DNA from: an uncultured Spirochaetales bacterium
GTDB taxonomy: Bacteria > Spirochaetota > Spirochaetia > Sphaerochaetales > Sphaerochaetaceae
Direction: 5' to 3'
NCBI GenBank assembly: GCA_949288415.1
Contig: CASEKE010000015.1
Coordinates: 33,753 to 97,752, forward strand
DNA length: 64,000 nt
Position numbers and translations under genes: made by a program. This document shows, piece by piece, positions 18,464 through 26,518 of this stretch (the stretch's first letter is position 1; every line of letters begins with the position of its first letter). The notes beneath the pieces were generated by a model. It saw only the letters and a list, made by a program, of their open reading frames with translations. It was not told the origin of the DNA and made no database searches.

Positions 18464-19444
18464 CTATTTCCGGACTATCTTTCCCAGCAAAAGCCCGAGC
18501 GATTCCCGGACTAATTCGAATCCGAGTATCCGCCTTGATGAATTGGCGGAGTAATAGCAATACCAGGTATCCTCATCCTCCACGAGCTTCACGGCGCATC
18601 CCGTGATAGCCCTGGAGGACCATCCTTCGAGAGGACTTGTCTGCATGACGGAATGGATGCTCCATTCGATGCCGTCATCGCTGTGCAGCAGAAGCATCGC
18701 CGAGCGGCTCCTGTTGTTGTCCTTGTCGTAGAAATAGGAACACTCCACTGCAGCGAGGCAATCTGAAAGCGCAATCACCCTGATGCCGCCAGTGGCAAGA
18801 TTTCTGTATCCGCTGTCCGGCTCTATCTCGATCAGAGGCTCCCCGTACAGCTTGTACGGACCTTCGATGTAATCGCTTTCCGCCATCATGAACATGGCTG
18901 TGGATTTCTGTCCGGAATCGTATATCGTCAGCTCCCCTGCACCGAAATACAGTCTGTATCGTCCCTGCCAAAGGACAAGCTGAGGCCTCGAGATGCGACT
19001 GTGCGACTGTCTCCACGATGCTTCGCTTATGTCCTTCGCTTCCATGATCACTTTCGGCTGCGACCAGCTGTACAGATCCTTGGAAACAGAGATCATCACT
19101 CGTGACCCCTTTTTCGTGACATCCTTGCTTTTCTTGCCCCAGTCCCTGTCATGGGTCTCGAAAAGCATGTAGTACTCCTGAGCCTCCTTGTAGATGAAGG
19201 GGCTGTTGCTTCTGAAGAACACAAGCTTGCGACGTTCCCAATTAAGGCCTGATGACGAGGTATAATGCATTATTCCGGTCCATGTATGGGCGAAAAGATG
19301 CCATTTCCCGTCAGGCGACTCTTCAGGAAGGACTATTGCAGGATCGCTGAGACGCGGCAGGTACCATGGGGAAGAATGGACACACTCGTCCCTGAATGAG
19401 TACCAGTAGGCGGAGCGTAGCTTGTCCCAGGTAGGATAACGCAA
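18464..19444 (-). CDS. GH43-like five-bladed beta-propeller protein
   Basis: A 326-residue protein with repeated blade-like strands: SDPAIVLPEESPDGKWHLF, WHLFAHTWTGIMHY, SPFIYKEAQEYYMLFETH, RPQLVLWQGRYRLYFGAG and CYYSANSSRRILG. These resemble the glycoside hydrolase 43/68-type propeller used on arabinosides, xylosides or fructans. An early Asp (DPAIV) could be the general base; the acid is not certain. No signal peptide. Start is TTG 19444 with GGAGGA 8 nt upstream. It is the last gene of the nif3-lspA operon, an odd place for a glycosidase; a non-catalytic role is possible. Confidence 0.55.
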   Translation of the reverse strand: MRYPTWDKLRSAYWYSFRDECVHSSPWYLPRLSDPAIVLPEESPDGKWHLFAHTWTGIMHYTSSSGLNWERRKLVFFRSNSPFIYKEAQEYYMLFETHDRDWGKKSKDVTKKGSRVMISVSKDLYSWSQPKVIMEAKDISEASWRQSHSRISRPQLVLWQGRYRLYFGAGELTIYDSGQKSTAMFMMAESDYIEGPYKLYGEPLIEIEPDSGYRNLATGGIRVIALSDCLAAVECSYFYDKDNNRSRSAMLLLHSDDGIEWSIHSVMQTSPLEGWSSRAITGCAVKLVEDEDTWYCYYSANSSRRILGFELVRESLGLLLGKIVRK

Positions 19445-19447
19445 GAC

Positions 19448-19720
19448 CTACTTCCTCCGTCTGGAAGTAAAGATCGGATCGAGCTTGTTCTCTAAATCCC
19501 ATTTCTTGATGACCCAGTTGAGGACCTTCGAATAGATGAACATGCTCAATGCTATGGCGACGACGAAACTGATCACCAGGCCCGCGGTCGCGACATTGGC
19601 GTTCTCTCCGGCCAGAAGCAAGGTGACCATGATTCCGACAAGGAATATTACAGCCAGCAGGATAACGTTGAAGAACGTCGCTCCGATCATGAATAGGATG
19701 GTATTGGATTTCTTACTCAT
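19448..19720 (-). CDS. small two-helix membrane protein, unknown
   Basis: A 90-residue protein with two clear membrane helices (about 7-35 and 45-68) and a basic C-terminus (TSRRRK). I do not recognise a family. ATG 19720 overlaps the lspA stop (ATGA) and has GGAGGAG upstream, so it is firmly coupled to lspA; an upstream in-frame ATG at 19783 lies inside lspA. Context suggests an envelope role. A 3-bp gap separates it from the downstream propeller gene. Confidence 0.65.
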   Translation of the reverse strand: MSKKSNTILFMIGATFFNVILLAVIFLVGIMVTLLLAGENANVATAGLVISFVVAIALSMFIYSKVLNWVIKKWDLENKLDPIFTSRRRK

Positions 19721-20232
19721 AGTTTTGTCTCCTCCGTTTCCCTTTTCGGGAATATTATGGAAATCGCCATCAGAATCACGCATATCGTGATGGACGCATC
19801 GGCGATGTTGTAAGTTGGGAATCTATCCATTCCGAAGACTCCGTAGTTGTTCGTGCTTATGAAATCCACGACGCTCATGCCGCGGAATATCCTGTCAATG
19901 AGATTGCCTACCCCACCTCCGACGATGCCCGCCAGAAAGAAGCGCTGGGCAAGCGAGATATTTTCATCTTTTTCCTTGACGATATAGATTGCGATAAGCA
20001 CGCAGAACGCAAGCGGAACTACGATGAACAGCAGAATCTTTATGAACATCGGAAGCGAAGTTCCCAGCGAGAAAGCGACCGCATTGTTGCGGACGTGCAC
20101 GATCCTGAGAAAATCGCCGAACAGCGACTTCCATATAGTATTCTCCGGTATATATGCAACGACCAGGGCCTTGGTGATCTGGTCCAGCAGCACTACAGTC
20201 GCCGTCAACGTGAACGGAAGATATTTTCTCAT
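19717..20232 (-). CDS. lspA: signal peptidase II (lipoprotein signal peptidase)
   Basis: A 171-residue inner-membrane aspartyl protease that cleaves the signal peptide of diacylated prolipoproteins. It has four membrane helices, the N-x4-FS motif (NNAVAFS), GGGVGNLIDR and the two catalytic Asp residues D123 (VVDFI) and D145 (YNIADASI). Length is normal. It overlaps the nif3 stop (ATGA) upstream and the small membrane protein downstream. Its presence supports a diderm or at least lipoprotein-rich envelope. Confidence 0.95.
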   Translation of the reverse strand: MRKYLPFTLTATVVLLDQITKALVVAYIPENTIWKSLFGDFLRIVHVRNNAVAFSLGTSLPMFIKILLFIVVPLAFCVLIAIYIVKEKDENISLAQRFFLAGIVGGGVGNLIDRIFRGMSVVDFISTNNYGVFGMDRFPTYNIADASITICVILMAISIIFPKRETEETKL

Positions 20233-20987
20233 AGTCCAGTCTCCGAATCTATGAACACAGTCTCGAGGCCGTACCTGCCCCTGACCAGGCGCTCCAGAGC
20301 CTTGACGCCGAACACTTCGCTTCTGTAATGTCCTCCGCCTATGAGGTTGATATGGTTTTCCTCGACGTAATGGTATACCTCATGAGGGACGTCTCCTGTG
20401 ATGAAGAGATCCAGTCCTTCCTCCACGACCTGGGCGACGTCATCGCCTGCGGCACCCGAAATGATTCCGACGGTCTCGACGACCGTCTTTCCGAACGGAA
20501 GAAGCTTCAGGCCTCCCTCGAAAGTGAATCCGAGGCGGAATGCGATATCGGGGAGCGTCATTCCGACAGGAAGCTTTCCTTTGAATCCGATGCTTTTTCC
20601 TTTGTATTCCCCGAACGGATCGTAACCGTCCATGCCTAGGGCAAGAGCCATCTGAGCATTGTTTCCATAAAGAGGATGGGCATCGAGCGGCAGATGACAT
20701 GCAAACAGTGACATGTCCGCATCCAGACAGGCTTTGACGCGCTCATAATGGGATCCGGAGATCGCCAACGCCCTGCCCCAGAACAGGCCGTGATGCACTA
20801 CAAGCATGTCCGCTCCCGCTTCCGCCGCCTTGACTATCGTCTCTAGGCAGGCGTCCACGGCAAATGCGACCTTGCCGACATCCTTGTCGCTTGACGCAAT
20901 CTGTACTCCGTTGAGGGAAGCGTCCCCCGGGAACGAGGATATGTCGAGAATATCGTAGAGCTCTTTCTGAAGTTCGCTTGCTTTCAT
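20229..20987 (-). CDS. Nif3-like dinuclear metal centre protein (YbgI/YqfO type)
   Basis: A 252-residue NIF3/YqfO-family protein. Conserved metal-ligand motifs are VVHHGLFW (His pair), CHLPLDAHP and the C-terminal GGGHYRSEVFGVK; together these build the dinuclear site of the toroidal hexamer. Biochemical activity is unsettled, though a GTP cyclohydrolase-like role has been proposed for relatives. ATG 20987 has no Shine-Dalgarno, but TATACT (20995-21000) lies 7 nt upstream, suggesting a leaderless start. First gene of the lspA operon; divergent from the Lon-like gene with 54 bp between. Confidence 0.85.
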   Translation of the reverse strand: MKASELQKELYDILDISSFPGDASLNGVQIASSDKDVGKVAFAVDACLETIVKAAEAGADMLVVHHGLFWGRALAISGSHYERVKACLDADMSLFACHLPLDAHPLYGNNAQMALALGMDGYDPFGEYKGKSIGFKGKLPVGMTLPDIAFRLGFTFEGGLKLLPFGKTVVETVGIISGAAGDDVAQVVEEGLDLFITGDVPHEVYHYVEENHINLIGGGHYRSEVFGVKALERLVRGRYGLETVFIDSETGL

Positions 20988-21005
20988 GAGGGAAAGTATA
21001 ATTCG

Positions 21006-21033
21006 TTGACACAAAATAATCCACATCTATATC
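21006..21033 (+). promoter_or_regulatory. promoter of the Lon-like protease gene
   Basis: TTGACA (21006-21011), a 16-bp spacer and TATATC (21028-21033). The first good ATG (21042) lies 8 nt beyond, so the leader is at most a couple of bases. Confidence 0.55.
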
Positions 21034-21041
21034 ATGAAAGC

Positions 21042-22931
21042 ATGCTCAATGAACTGACACATTCGGATCTGGTTCTGGACTTCTCGGACATGGACTTCAA
21101 GGACATCGCCCCGGGAAAAGGAATCATAGGACAGGATAGAGCCCTCAAGGCTTTGCGTCTCGGATTCGAGATGAAGCGTCCAGGATACAACATATTCATC
21201 TCCGGCGACGAGGGAACGGCCAGAAGAACGGCTGCGATAGAGGAAATAAAGAGGATAGAAGGAAACATATCCATACTGCGTGATGTCGCCTATGCAGTGA
21301 ACATGAATCGACGCTCAAGCCCGCTATGCCTCATCTTCGCTCCGGGGGAAGCGTCGGAATTCCAGAAGGACCTTGACGCATTGGCAGGCGGAACTCTCCG
21401 CAGAAGTGAGATGAAGTCGCGATGGAAGGACGAGAAGATCGCAAGATTCATAGAATCTCTTCCCGAAGATCCATCCTCGTTCCCGGAAGCATTCAGGATA
21501 AACATCGTACTGGACAGGAAGAACTCGAAACGCAGACCGCTTGTCATAGAAAGCCATCCGAGCCACGACTCTCTCTTCGGCTTCATAAAGAAAGACATGG
21601 AGCCGCATCTGGCGATAGAGCTCGGGAGCTACCAGAACGCCTCCGGAGGATTTCTCATGCTGAGCGCAGAGGAACTGCTGCACGAGACCGGTCTGTGGAC
21701 GACGCTCAAGAGATACATAGACATGACAGACGGAGCAATAAGTTCAACGGCAGTCGCCGGCGAACTGATAGGAGAAGTGAGACCGAGTCCGATACCCCTT
21801 CCGGTGAAAGTGATACTGATCGGCAACGACGAGACATACGACAATCTTGCCGAAAAGGACGAGGAATTCCTCAAGCTCTTCAAGATTGCACCGGAGTTCG
21901 ACTACAGGATGGATCGCAACAAGGAGAACTCGGAAGGAACGATTGCATACATCAAGAGCATATCTGACAACCTACTGCCGATGGAGGATACAGCATACAT
22001 GGAACTGTTGCGGTACTCTTCATGGTTCGCGGAAAACCGCAACATGCTATCGACACAGCTATCGCTTGTCGGCGACCTTGCGGAAGAGGCGGACATCGTG
22101 GCCACAGAAGAAGGGAAGACATCGATAGGAGGGGAAGACGTCAGGGAAGCTATCAGAAAGCGGAACTACCTTGCATCCCTTACGGAGGAAAGGATCAACC
22201 GGGACATCAAGGACGGGGAGCTCCTAATAACACTCGAAGGTCGGAGAGTCGGAATGGTGAACGGCCTTGCAGTCATGGACCGCGGTCTCTCGAGTTTCGG
22301 TACGCCTACCGTCATAAGCGCCACGGCAGCTCCGGGCAACGAGGGAATCGTAAACATAGAACACGAAGCGGGACTATCAGGAGGAATCCACGACAAAGGT
22401 CTGCTGATTCTGGAAGGATATCTGAGGCATAAATATGCCAAGACATTTCCGCTCAGCCTATATGCCGGAATATGCTTCGAGCAGAGCTATGCAGAGGTAG
22501 ACGGAGATTCCGCAAGCTCCGCAGAGCTTTATGCACTACTGTCCGCTATAGGAGATATCCCATTAAGACAGGACATAGCGATCACAGGCAGCGTAAACCA
22601 GATGGGAGAGCTCCAGCCCGTAGGCGGGATAAACGAGAAAATCGAGGGCTTCTACAACGCCTGCAGGACCGTAGGGCTCACCGGTCGCCAGGGAGTCATA
22701 ATACCGATACAGAACATCTCGTCGCTGATTCTCCCGTACGAAGTCGAAGATGCAGTGAAGGCCGGAAATTTCCATATCTATTCCATAGAGGATATAGAAG
22801 ACGGGTTCGAGATTCTGACCGACCTGGAGGCCGGAGACAGGAATGCGAAAGGAGCATTCCCCTCCGGATCGTTCAACCGCATAGTGGAGGATGCTCTCAA
22901 GCGTCTTTGCCAGAACAGCCAGAGGAACTAG
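21042..22931 (+). CDS. Lon-like (LonB-type) ATP-dependent protease
   Basis: A 629-residue protein with an AAA-type N-terminal module and a C-terminal Lon protease domain. The catalytic dyad is S490 (GDSASSAE) and K533 (GGINEKIEG), 43 residues apart as in E. coli Lon. The Walker A-like loop reads SGDEGTARRT in place of the GTGRST form I recall for this AAA_32 family. The protein is shorter than the usual ~800. It probably degrades misfolded proteins. Its 3' end overlaps the convergent trmH-like gene by 35 bp. The start at ATG 21042 rests on the promoter position. Confidence 0.82.
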   Translation: MLNELTHSDLVLDFSDMDFKDIAPGKGIIGQDRALKALRLGFEMKRPGYNIFISGDEGTARRTAAIEEIKRIEGNISILRDVAYAVNMNRRSSPLCLIFAPGEASEFQKDLDALAGGTLRRSEMKSRWKDEKIARFIESLPEDPSSFPEAFRINIVLDRKNSKRRPLVIESHPSHDSLFGFIKKDMEPHLAIELGSYQNASGGFLMLSAEELLHETGLWTTLKRYIDMTDGAISSTAVAGELIGEVRPSPIPLPVKVILIGNDETYDNLAEKDEEFLKLFKIAPEFDYRMDRNKENSEGTIAYIKSISDNLLPMEDTAYMELLRYSSWFAENRNMLSTQLSLVGDLAEEADIVATEEGKTSIGGEDVREAIRKRNYLASLTEERINRDIKDGELLITLEGRRVGMVNGLAVMDRGLSSFGTPTVISATAAPGNEGIVNIEHEAGLSGGIHDKGLLILEGYLRHKYAKTFPLSLYAGICFEQSYAEVDGDSASSAELYALLSAIGDIPLRQDIAITGSVNQMGELQPVGGINEKIEGFYNACRTVGLTGRQGVIIPIQNISSLILPYEVEDAVKAGNFHIYSIEDIEDGFEILTDLEAGDRNAKGAFPSGSFNRIVEDALKRLCQNSQRN

Positions 22932-23646
22932 AAAACCACGCATAAAGGAGTATCGCACTGGCCGAAGCGACGTTGATGCTGCCCTTTGCCCCTATCTGAC
23001 GTATAGACACCCTGCCTAGGGATGCGTCGGCGATAGCCAGTGCCTCGCGGCTCACTCCGGTCTCTTCGCTTCCGAGGATGCAGATTCCTCTTTCAGGAAA
23101 CTTGAAATCGGCAAGATCGGTTCCACCAAGTTCCAATGCGAACACAGGAACCTTTCCACGCACCTCGTCAAGTTCGGCGAAACTCCAGGCTATCGCATCC
23201 ACGGTATCGCGACTGGTCCTGCGCGCCCGGTCATGAGTCGGACTTGCAGAACCGGGACGAAGAAATATGCGTTCGACGCCGAAAGCCTCCGCATTGCGGA
23301 AGACGGATCCTACGTTGTAAGGACTTCTCAGCCCGTCAAGATACAGCATGTGAGGCAGGACCGTACGACTTGAGAAGTCCACCCTCCCCTCCCTGTAGAG
23401 ATCCCAGTCCGCAACTGATTCTCCAAGGAAATCGAGCGTCAGGTAATATATGTCGTCGAAACGTCCCTTTTCAAAAAGGTATTCGGCATTCTTACGCCTG
23501 TCCGGATCGAGAAAAGACAGCAGGATGGAGAATATCTCGTCCTTTTCAGGGCAGTCCTCGCCGAGCGACAGCAGATGGAACACGTCACCGCATTTCCGGA
23601 CCTGGACACGAGGCTTAAGCGTCAGTATCTTCTTCGCTCTGATCAT
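22897..23646 (-). CDS. TrmH/SpoU family RNA 2'-O-methyltransferase
   Basis: A 249-residue SPOUT methyltransferase. The three knot motifs are clear: DGLRSPYNVGSVFRNAEAFG (motif 1), ILGSEETGVS (motif 2) and GSINVASASAILLY (motif 3). It transfers methyl from SAM to a ribose 2'-OH of tRNA or 23S rRNA; the exact nucleotide cannot be assigned. The N-terminal 90 residues are a non-catalytic extension. ATG 23646 with GGGAG 6 nt upstream gives a 32-bp overlap with the end of rsmI, so the two methyltransferase genes form one unit. Confidence 0.85.
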   Translation of the reverse strand: MIRAKKILTLKPRVQVRKCGDVFHLLSLGEDCPEKDEIFSILLSFLDPDRRKNAEYLFEKGRFDDIYYLTLDFLGESVADWDLYREGRVDFSSRTVLPHMLYLDGLRSPYNVGSVFRNAEAFGVERIFLRPGSASPTHDRARRTSRDTVDAIAWSFAELDEVRGKVPVFALELGGTDLADFKFPERGICILGSEETGVSREALAIADASLGRVSIRQIGAKGSINVASASAILLYAWFSSSSGCSGKDA

Positions 23647-24325
23647 CGCAGACTCCCGGGGCAATCAGGATTGCAAACTCGCCTTTTATCGTATCTCTGG
23701 CCTCGAACATGCCGGCAATCTCGGTAATGCTCCCGCTTTCCACTTCCTCGAACTGCTTGGTCAGCTCACGCCCGATCACACACCGCAGCGACGAATCGAT
23801 CTCCGCAATCTCCTTGAGCGTCCTCAGCACGCGGAACGGAGATTCATATATTATGAAAGCTTCCCGTCTGGAGACAAGCTCCTCGAGCCGTCTGGTCCTT
23901 CGGCCTTTCTTGGGAGAAAGGAATCCCTCGAATGCGAAACTACGCCCTATATTGCCTGCGACGCTTACAAGAGCTACAGAAGCGGAAGCCCCTGGAATCG
24001 GCACTATTTCATGATCGCTGTTCGACCTGACATACTCCACAAGCCTTGCTCCGGGGTCCGAAACTCCGGGAGTACCTGCATCGGAGCAGTAGGCAACGTT
24101 CTGGCCTGCATCGAGCAGCGAGAGAATCCCCTTGCTTGAGGCTTCCTCGTTGTGCGCATGGCACGCGATGAGCCTTTTCCTTATTTCGAAGTGCTGCAGG
24201 AGCTGTCCCGTATGTCTGGTATCCTCGCATGCTATGACATCGACTTCCCTGAGAACCCTCAAGGCACGTAGGGTGATGTCTTCAAGATTTCCAATCGGCG
24301 TAGCCGTAAGATATAGAGTACTCAC
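23615..24325 (-). CDS. rsmI: 16S rRNA (cytidine1402-2'-O)-methyltransferase
   Basis: A 236-residue tetrapyrrole-methylase-fold enzyme. The N-terminus LYLTATPIGNLEDITLRALR and the ACEDTRHTG, DAGTPGVSDPG and PGASA segments are diagnostic for RsmI, which methylates C1402 in the ribosomal decoding centre. It is slightly shorter than the ~280-residue norm at the C-terminus. The start is GTG 24325, directly giving VSTLYLTATPIGN; TAGAAT ends 7 nt upstream and no ribosome binding site is visible, so this may be a leaderless GTG start. Confidence 0.92.
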   Translation of the reverse strand: MSTLYLTATPIGNLEDITLRALRVLREVDVIACEDTRHTGQLLQHFEIRKRLIACHAHNEEASSKGILSLLDAGQNVAYCSDAGTPGVSDPGARLVEYVRSNSDHEIVPIPGASASVALVSVAGNIGRSFAFEGFLSPKKGRRTRRLEELVSRREAFIIYESPFRVLRTLKEIAEIDSSLRCVIGRELTKQFEEVESGSITEIAGMFEARDTIKGEFAILIAPGVCDDQSEEDTDA

Positions 24326-24453
24326 ACGAAAGATTCTACAGCGCGGCAGATGGAGAATCAAGCAGTGCCAGGACATGGTATTTTTTGCCAGATTCATGGT
24401 AAAAGTGACCACAAGTATCGTTTTATCGAGGAAATTGGAGGTTTTTTCATACT

Positions 24454-24469
24454 TGGCACGTCATTTGCA
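24454..24469 (+). promoter_or_regulatory. sigma-54 promoter of pspA copy 1
   Basis: TGGCACGTCATTTGCA fits the -24/-12 consensus TGGCAC-R-N4-TTGCW at every position. Transcription would begin near 24480 and leave a ~33-nt leader with AAGGAG before the pspA start. Confidence 0.93.
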
Positions 24470-24512
24470 TTCAAAAGAGTGCAAACAAAAAAAAGAAAAT
24501 AAGGAGTTCAGA

Positions 24513-25193
24513 ATGAACATTTTCAAAAGAATCGGAGATATCGTCTCCTCCAACGTGAACAGTGCTCTCGACAAGATGGAAGACCCGGAAAAGATGATCG
24601 ATCTTTCGATCAGACAGCTTGAAGATTCGATCGACGAAATGAGAGTTCTTCTCAGCGAAAAGAAAAGCGAACAGGCAAAAATCGAAAACAGCATAAAAGA
24701 AAGCGAGAATCTTGCGACCCGATGGAACGAGAGAGCCCGTCTTGCCGTCGAAAAGGACCTCGATGACATGGCACGCGAAGCAATCGGCGAAAAGCGGAAG
24801 ATCGAGGATACCCTCGAAGTCGAAAGAAGCGCAAAGAGCGAACTTGACTACCTCGTAGGAAAACTCGAGGAGAATCTTACGGACGCAAAGGGAAAACTTG
24901 CAGATCTCAAAAGCACAAGCGTCGCTTTGAAGGCAAGGGCACAGGTCGCAAAGGAACGTCTCAAGGTCAACAAAAAGGCCAATGTCGATGAGACAGCTTC
25001 ATACTCGAGACGTCTCGAAGAGCTGAAACTGAAAATCGAGCGCTGGGAATCCGAAGCGGATATCCACCATGAGGACCTGAAGAAGAAAGCAGAGAGGCAG
25101 ACTCCCAGCTTCGAGGAACTCGAGAAAGACAGTGCAATAGAAAAGGAACTCGAAGAACTCAAAAGACAGAAGAAAGAACTGAAGGTGGAGTGA
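24513..25193 (+). CDS. pspA: PspA/IM30 family protein (copy 1)
   Basis: A 226-residue, almost wholly alpha-helical coiled-coil protein. The N-terminus MNIFKRIGDIVSSNVNSALD and the EDPEKMIDLSIRQLEDSI segment are the PspA/Vipp1 hallmarks: an amphipathic membrane-binding helix then the long hairpin. PspA oligomers bind and seal stressed inner membranes. AAGGAG lies 8 nt before the ATG. It is driven by the sigma-54 promoter at 24454, so it should respond to the PspF-type activator at 28269-29291. It overlaps the following pspC-like gene. Confidence 0.92.
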   Translation: MNIFKRIGDIVSSNVNSALDKMEDPEKMIDLSIRQLEDSIDEMRVLLSEKKSEQAKIENSIKESENLATRWNERARLAVEKDLDDMAREAIGEKRKIEDTLEVERSAKSELDYLVGKLEENLTDAKGKLADLKSTSVALKARAQVAKERLKVNKKANVDETASYSRRLEELKLKIERWESEADIHHEDLKKKAERQTPSFEELEKDSAIEKELEELKRQKKELKVE

Positions 25194-25198
25194 AAGAA

Positions 25199-25423
25199 GT
25201 GAAATACCACGAAGATTACTACGAGTACGAGACGGCAAGAAGGTCAAAGCTCGGAAGAAGCGTCAACGGGCTTGTTCTTGGAGTCTGCCAAGGTCTGTCC
25301 GACTGGTCCGGCATTCCTGTAGGCATAATAAGAATAGCCGCAATAATAGCCCTTTTCACAACAGGATTTTTTCCTGTGGGCTTTTTCTATCTGCTCCTGG
25401 CAGTCCTGCTTCCTGCAAAGTAG
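25199..25423 (+). CDS. pspC: PspC domain protein (short)
   Basis: A protein of about 74 residues with the PspC pattern: LGRSVNGLVLGVCQGLSDW followed by a hydrophobic hairpin (about 35-72) ending in LLLAVLLPAK. PspC proteins sit in the inner membrane and recruit or regulate PspA. GTG 25199 has GGAG 8 nt upstream; GTG 25190, which overlaps the pspA stop, is an alternative. It completes a two-gene pspA-pspC operon closed by a terminator. Confidence 0.85.
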   Translation: MKYHEDYYEYETARRSKLGRSVNGLVLGVCQGLSDWSGIPVGIIRIAAIIALFTTGFFPVGFFYLLLAVLLPAK

Positions 25424-25434
25424 ATACGTTATAC

Positions 25435-25465
25435 AAAGGGGCTCTCGTACGAGGGCTCCTTTTTA
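25435..25465 (+). terminator. rho-independent terminator of pspAC copy 1
   Basis: AAAGGGGCTCTCG pairs with CGAGGGCTCCTTT (13 bp including G-T pairs, 2-nt loop) and runs into a T-rich tract. Confidence 0.85.
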
Positions 25466-25479
25466 TTTATAATGGATGC

Positions 25480-25959
25480 ATGAAGGCGATACACACCATC
25501 GATCCTGTATATGACAAATTCTCCAGAATACTCATTCTCGGATCTTTTCCGTCCGTAAAATCGAGGGAAGCCGATTTTTTCTATGCACACCCGCAAAATC
25601 GGTTCTGGCGGTTAATGGAAATTCTTTACGATTCGAAAAGTCTCAAGACGATCGACGACAAAAAAGCTTTTCTGCTGGAACATAACATAGCCCTATGGGA
25701 TGTAATCGGAGAATGTACGATAACAGGTTCGGCAGACAGTAGTATCAGGGATGTGATACCAAACAACCTCAACAGAATACTGGATACGGCGACTATAGAG
25801 AAAATTTTCATAAACGGCTCGACAGCAGGAAAACTTTACGTGAAATACCAGGAGAAAAAAACAAACATGAAGGCTGTCGTCCTCCCGTCCACCTCGCCGG
25901 CAAATGCGACATTCTCGTTGGAAAAGCTAGTGGAAAAGTGGAAAATCATAACTGATTGA
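25480..25959 (+). CDS. DNA-deoxyinosine glycosylase (uracil-DNA glycosylase fold)
   Basis: A 159-residue base-excision repair enzyme. The segment ILGSFPSVKSREADFFY followed by HPQNRFW matches the hypoxanthine-DNA glycosylase branch of the uracil-DNA glycosylase superfamily, which removes deaminated adenine; STSPANA near the C-terminus is the second active-site motif. TATAAT (25468-25473) ends exactly 6 nt before the ATG and there is no Shine-Dalgarno, making this one of the clearest leaderless starts here. Stop is 6 bp before a parS site. Confidence 0.85.
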   Translation: MKAIHTIDPVYDKFSRILILGSFPSVKSREADFFYAHPQNRFWRLMEILYDSKSLKTIDDKKAFLLEHNIALWDVIGECTITGSADSSIRDVIPNNLNRILDTATIEKIFINGSTAGKLYVKYQEKKTNMKAVVLPSTSPANATFSLEKLVEKWKIITD

Positions 25960-25965
25960 AAGTAT

Positions 25966-25981
25966 TGTTTCACGTGGAACA
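25966..25981. other. parS site 1
   Basis: TGTTTCACGTGGAACA matches the ParB-binding consensus TGTTNCACGTGNAACA at all fixed positions. ParB loads here to organise and segregate the chromosome. Confidence 0.9.
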
Positions 25982-26000
25982 TCATGACATTTCAAGCACC

Positions 26001-26016
26001 TGTTCCACGTGAAACA
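26001..26016. other. parS site 2
   Basis: TGTTCCACGTGAAACA matches the same consensus and is the exact reverse complement of site 1, 35 bp away centre to centre. The inverted pair is unlikely to be chance. Confidence 0.9.
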
Positions 26017-26073
26017 TGAATCGAAAAACAGAGAAAAGCAAAACTGCACATTACAGGAAATCATCAAGAAAAA

Positions 26074-26136
26074 CTAATTAGGGTTCTGTACCCTAATTAG
26101 GGATTTCAAAGCTATTTTCCTAAAACTCCCTAATTT
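26074..26136. repeat. cluster of AATTAGGG inverted repeats
   Basis: CTAATTAGGG (26074-26083) pairs with CCCTAATTAG (26091-26100) across a 7-nt loop. The second arm continues into the perfect palindrome CCCTAATTAGGG (26091-26102), and another CCCTAATT half-site follows at about 26128. It looks like an operator array or a structured site next to parS; no gene start is close by. Confidence 0.5.
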
Positions 26137-26472
26137 TCATCAAACAGCCGACAAATCGACAATATCGACTTAATTCGTTGTAATATATGGACTATACATT
26201 ATAAATGCCAGGGGCCTACAGGCTTCGGCATCTGCAAGAAACATAAATCGCATAGAACTATCGTTCCTACATGGTCGCCCCCTCGACTGTCGCGCATGTC
26301 CTATCGTACGGCCTATCTAGAAGCGCGGATCGGCAACATTTTCGAAACATTGACGGCGAAAGAGAACATCCGTTGTAAAAACAGTTATTGTAATCGTCTA
26401 TACATCTGACGAAGGAGCAGCATCCGATTACGGTCTGCGGATTTTATAATTTATATAAACTTTCAGAACGGT
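26137..26472. other. non-coding stretch, content unknown
   Basis: About 335 bp with no open frame of note on either strand. On the plus strand TTGTAA, 16 bp and TATAAA (near 26179-26206) could be a promoter, followed by small hairpins such as ATGCC...GGCAT (26214-26231) and CGGAT...ATCCG. It could encode an unrecognised RNA; I see no match to tmRNA, SRP RNA, RNase P RNA or 6S RNA. Confidence 0.3.
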
Positions 26473-26502
26473 AAAAAAACGACCCTGCGCAAAACAGGAT
26501 CG
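26473..26502 (-). terminator. rho-independent terminator of fhs
   Basis: On the minus strand CGATCCTG and CAGGGTCG form an 8-bp stem (7-nt loop) followed by seven T residues. Confidence 0.88.
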
Positions 26503-26518
26503 CCTAATCCGTACAGGT

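Noticed and set aside
26210..26460. tmRNA, SRP RNA, RNase P RNA or 6S RNA
   Set aside because: None of the diagnostic conserved segments (such as a CCA end with tag frame, the SRP GGAAG tetraloop domain or the RNase P core) could be found.
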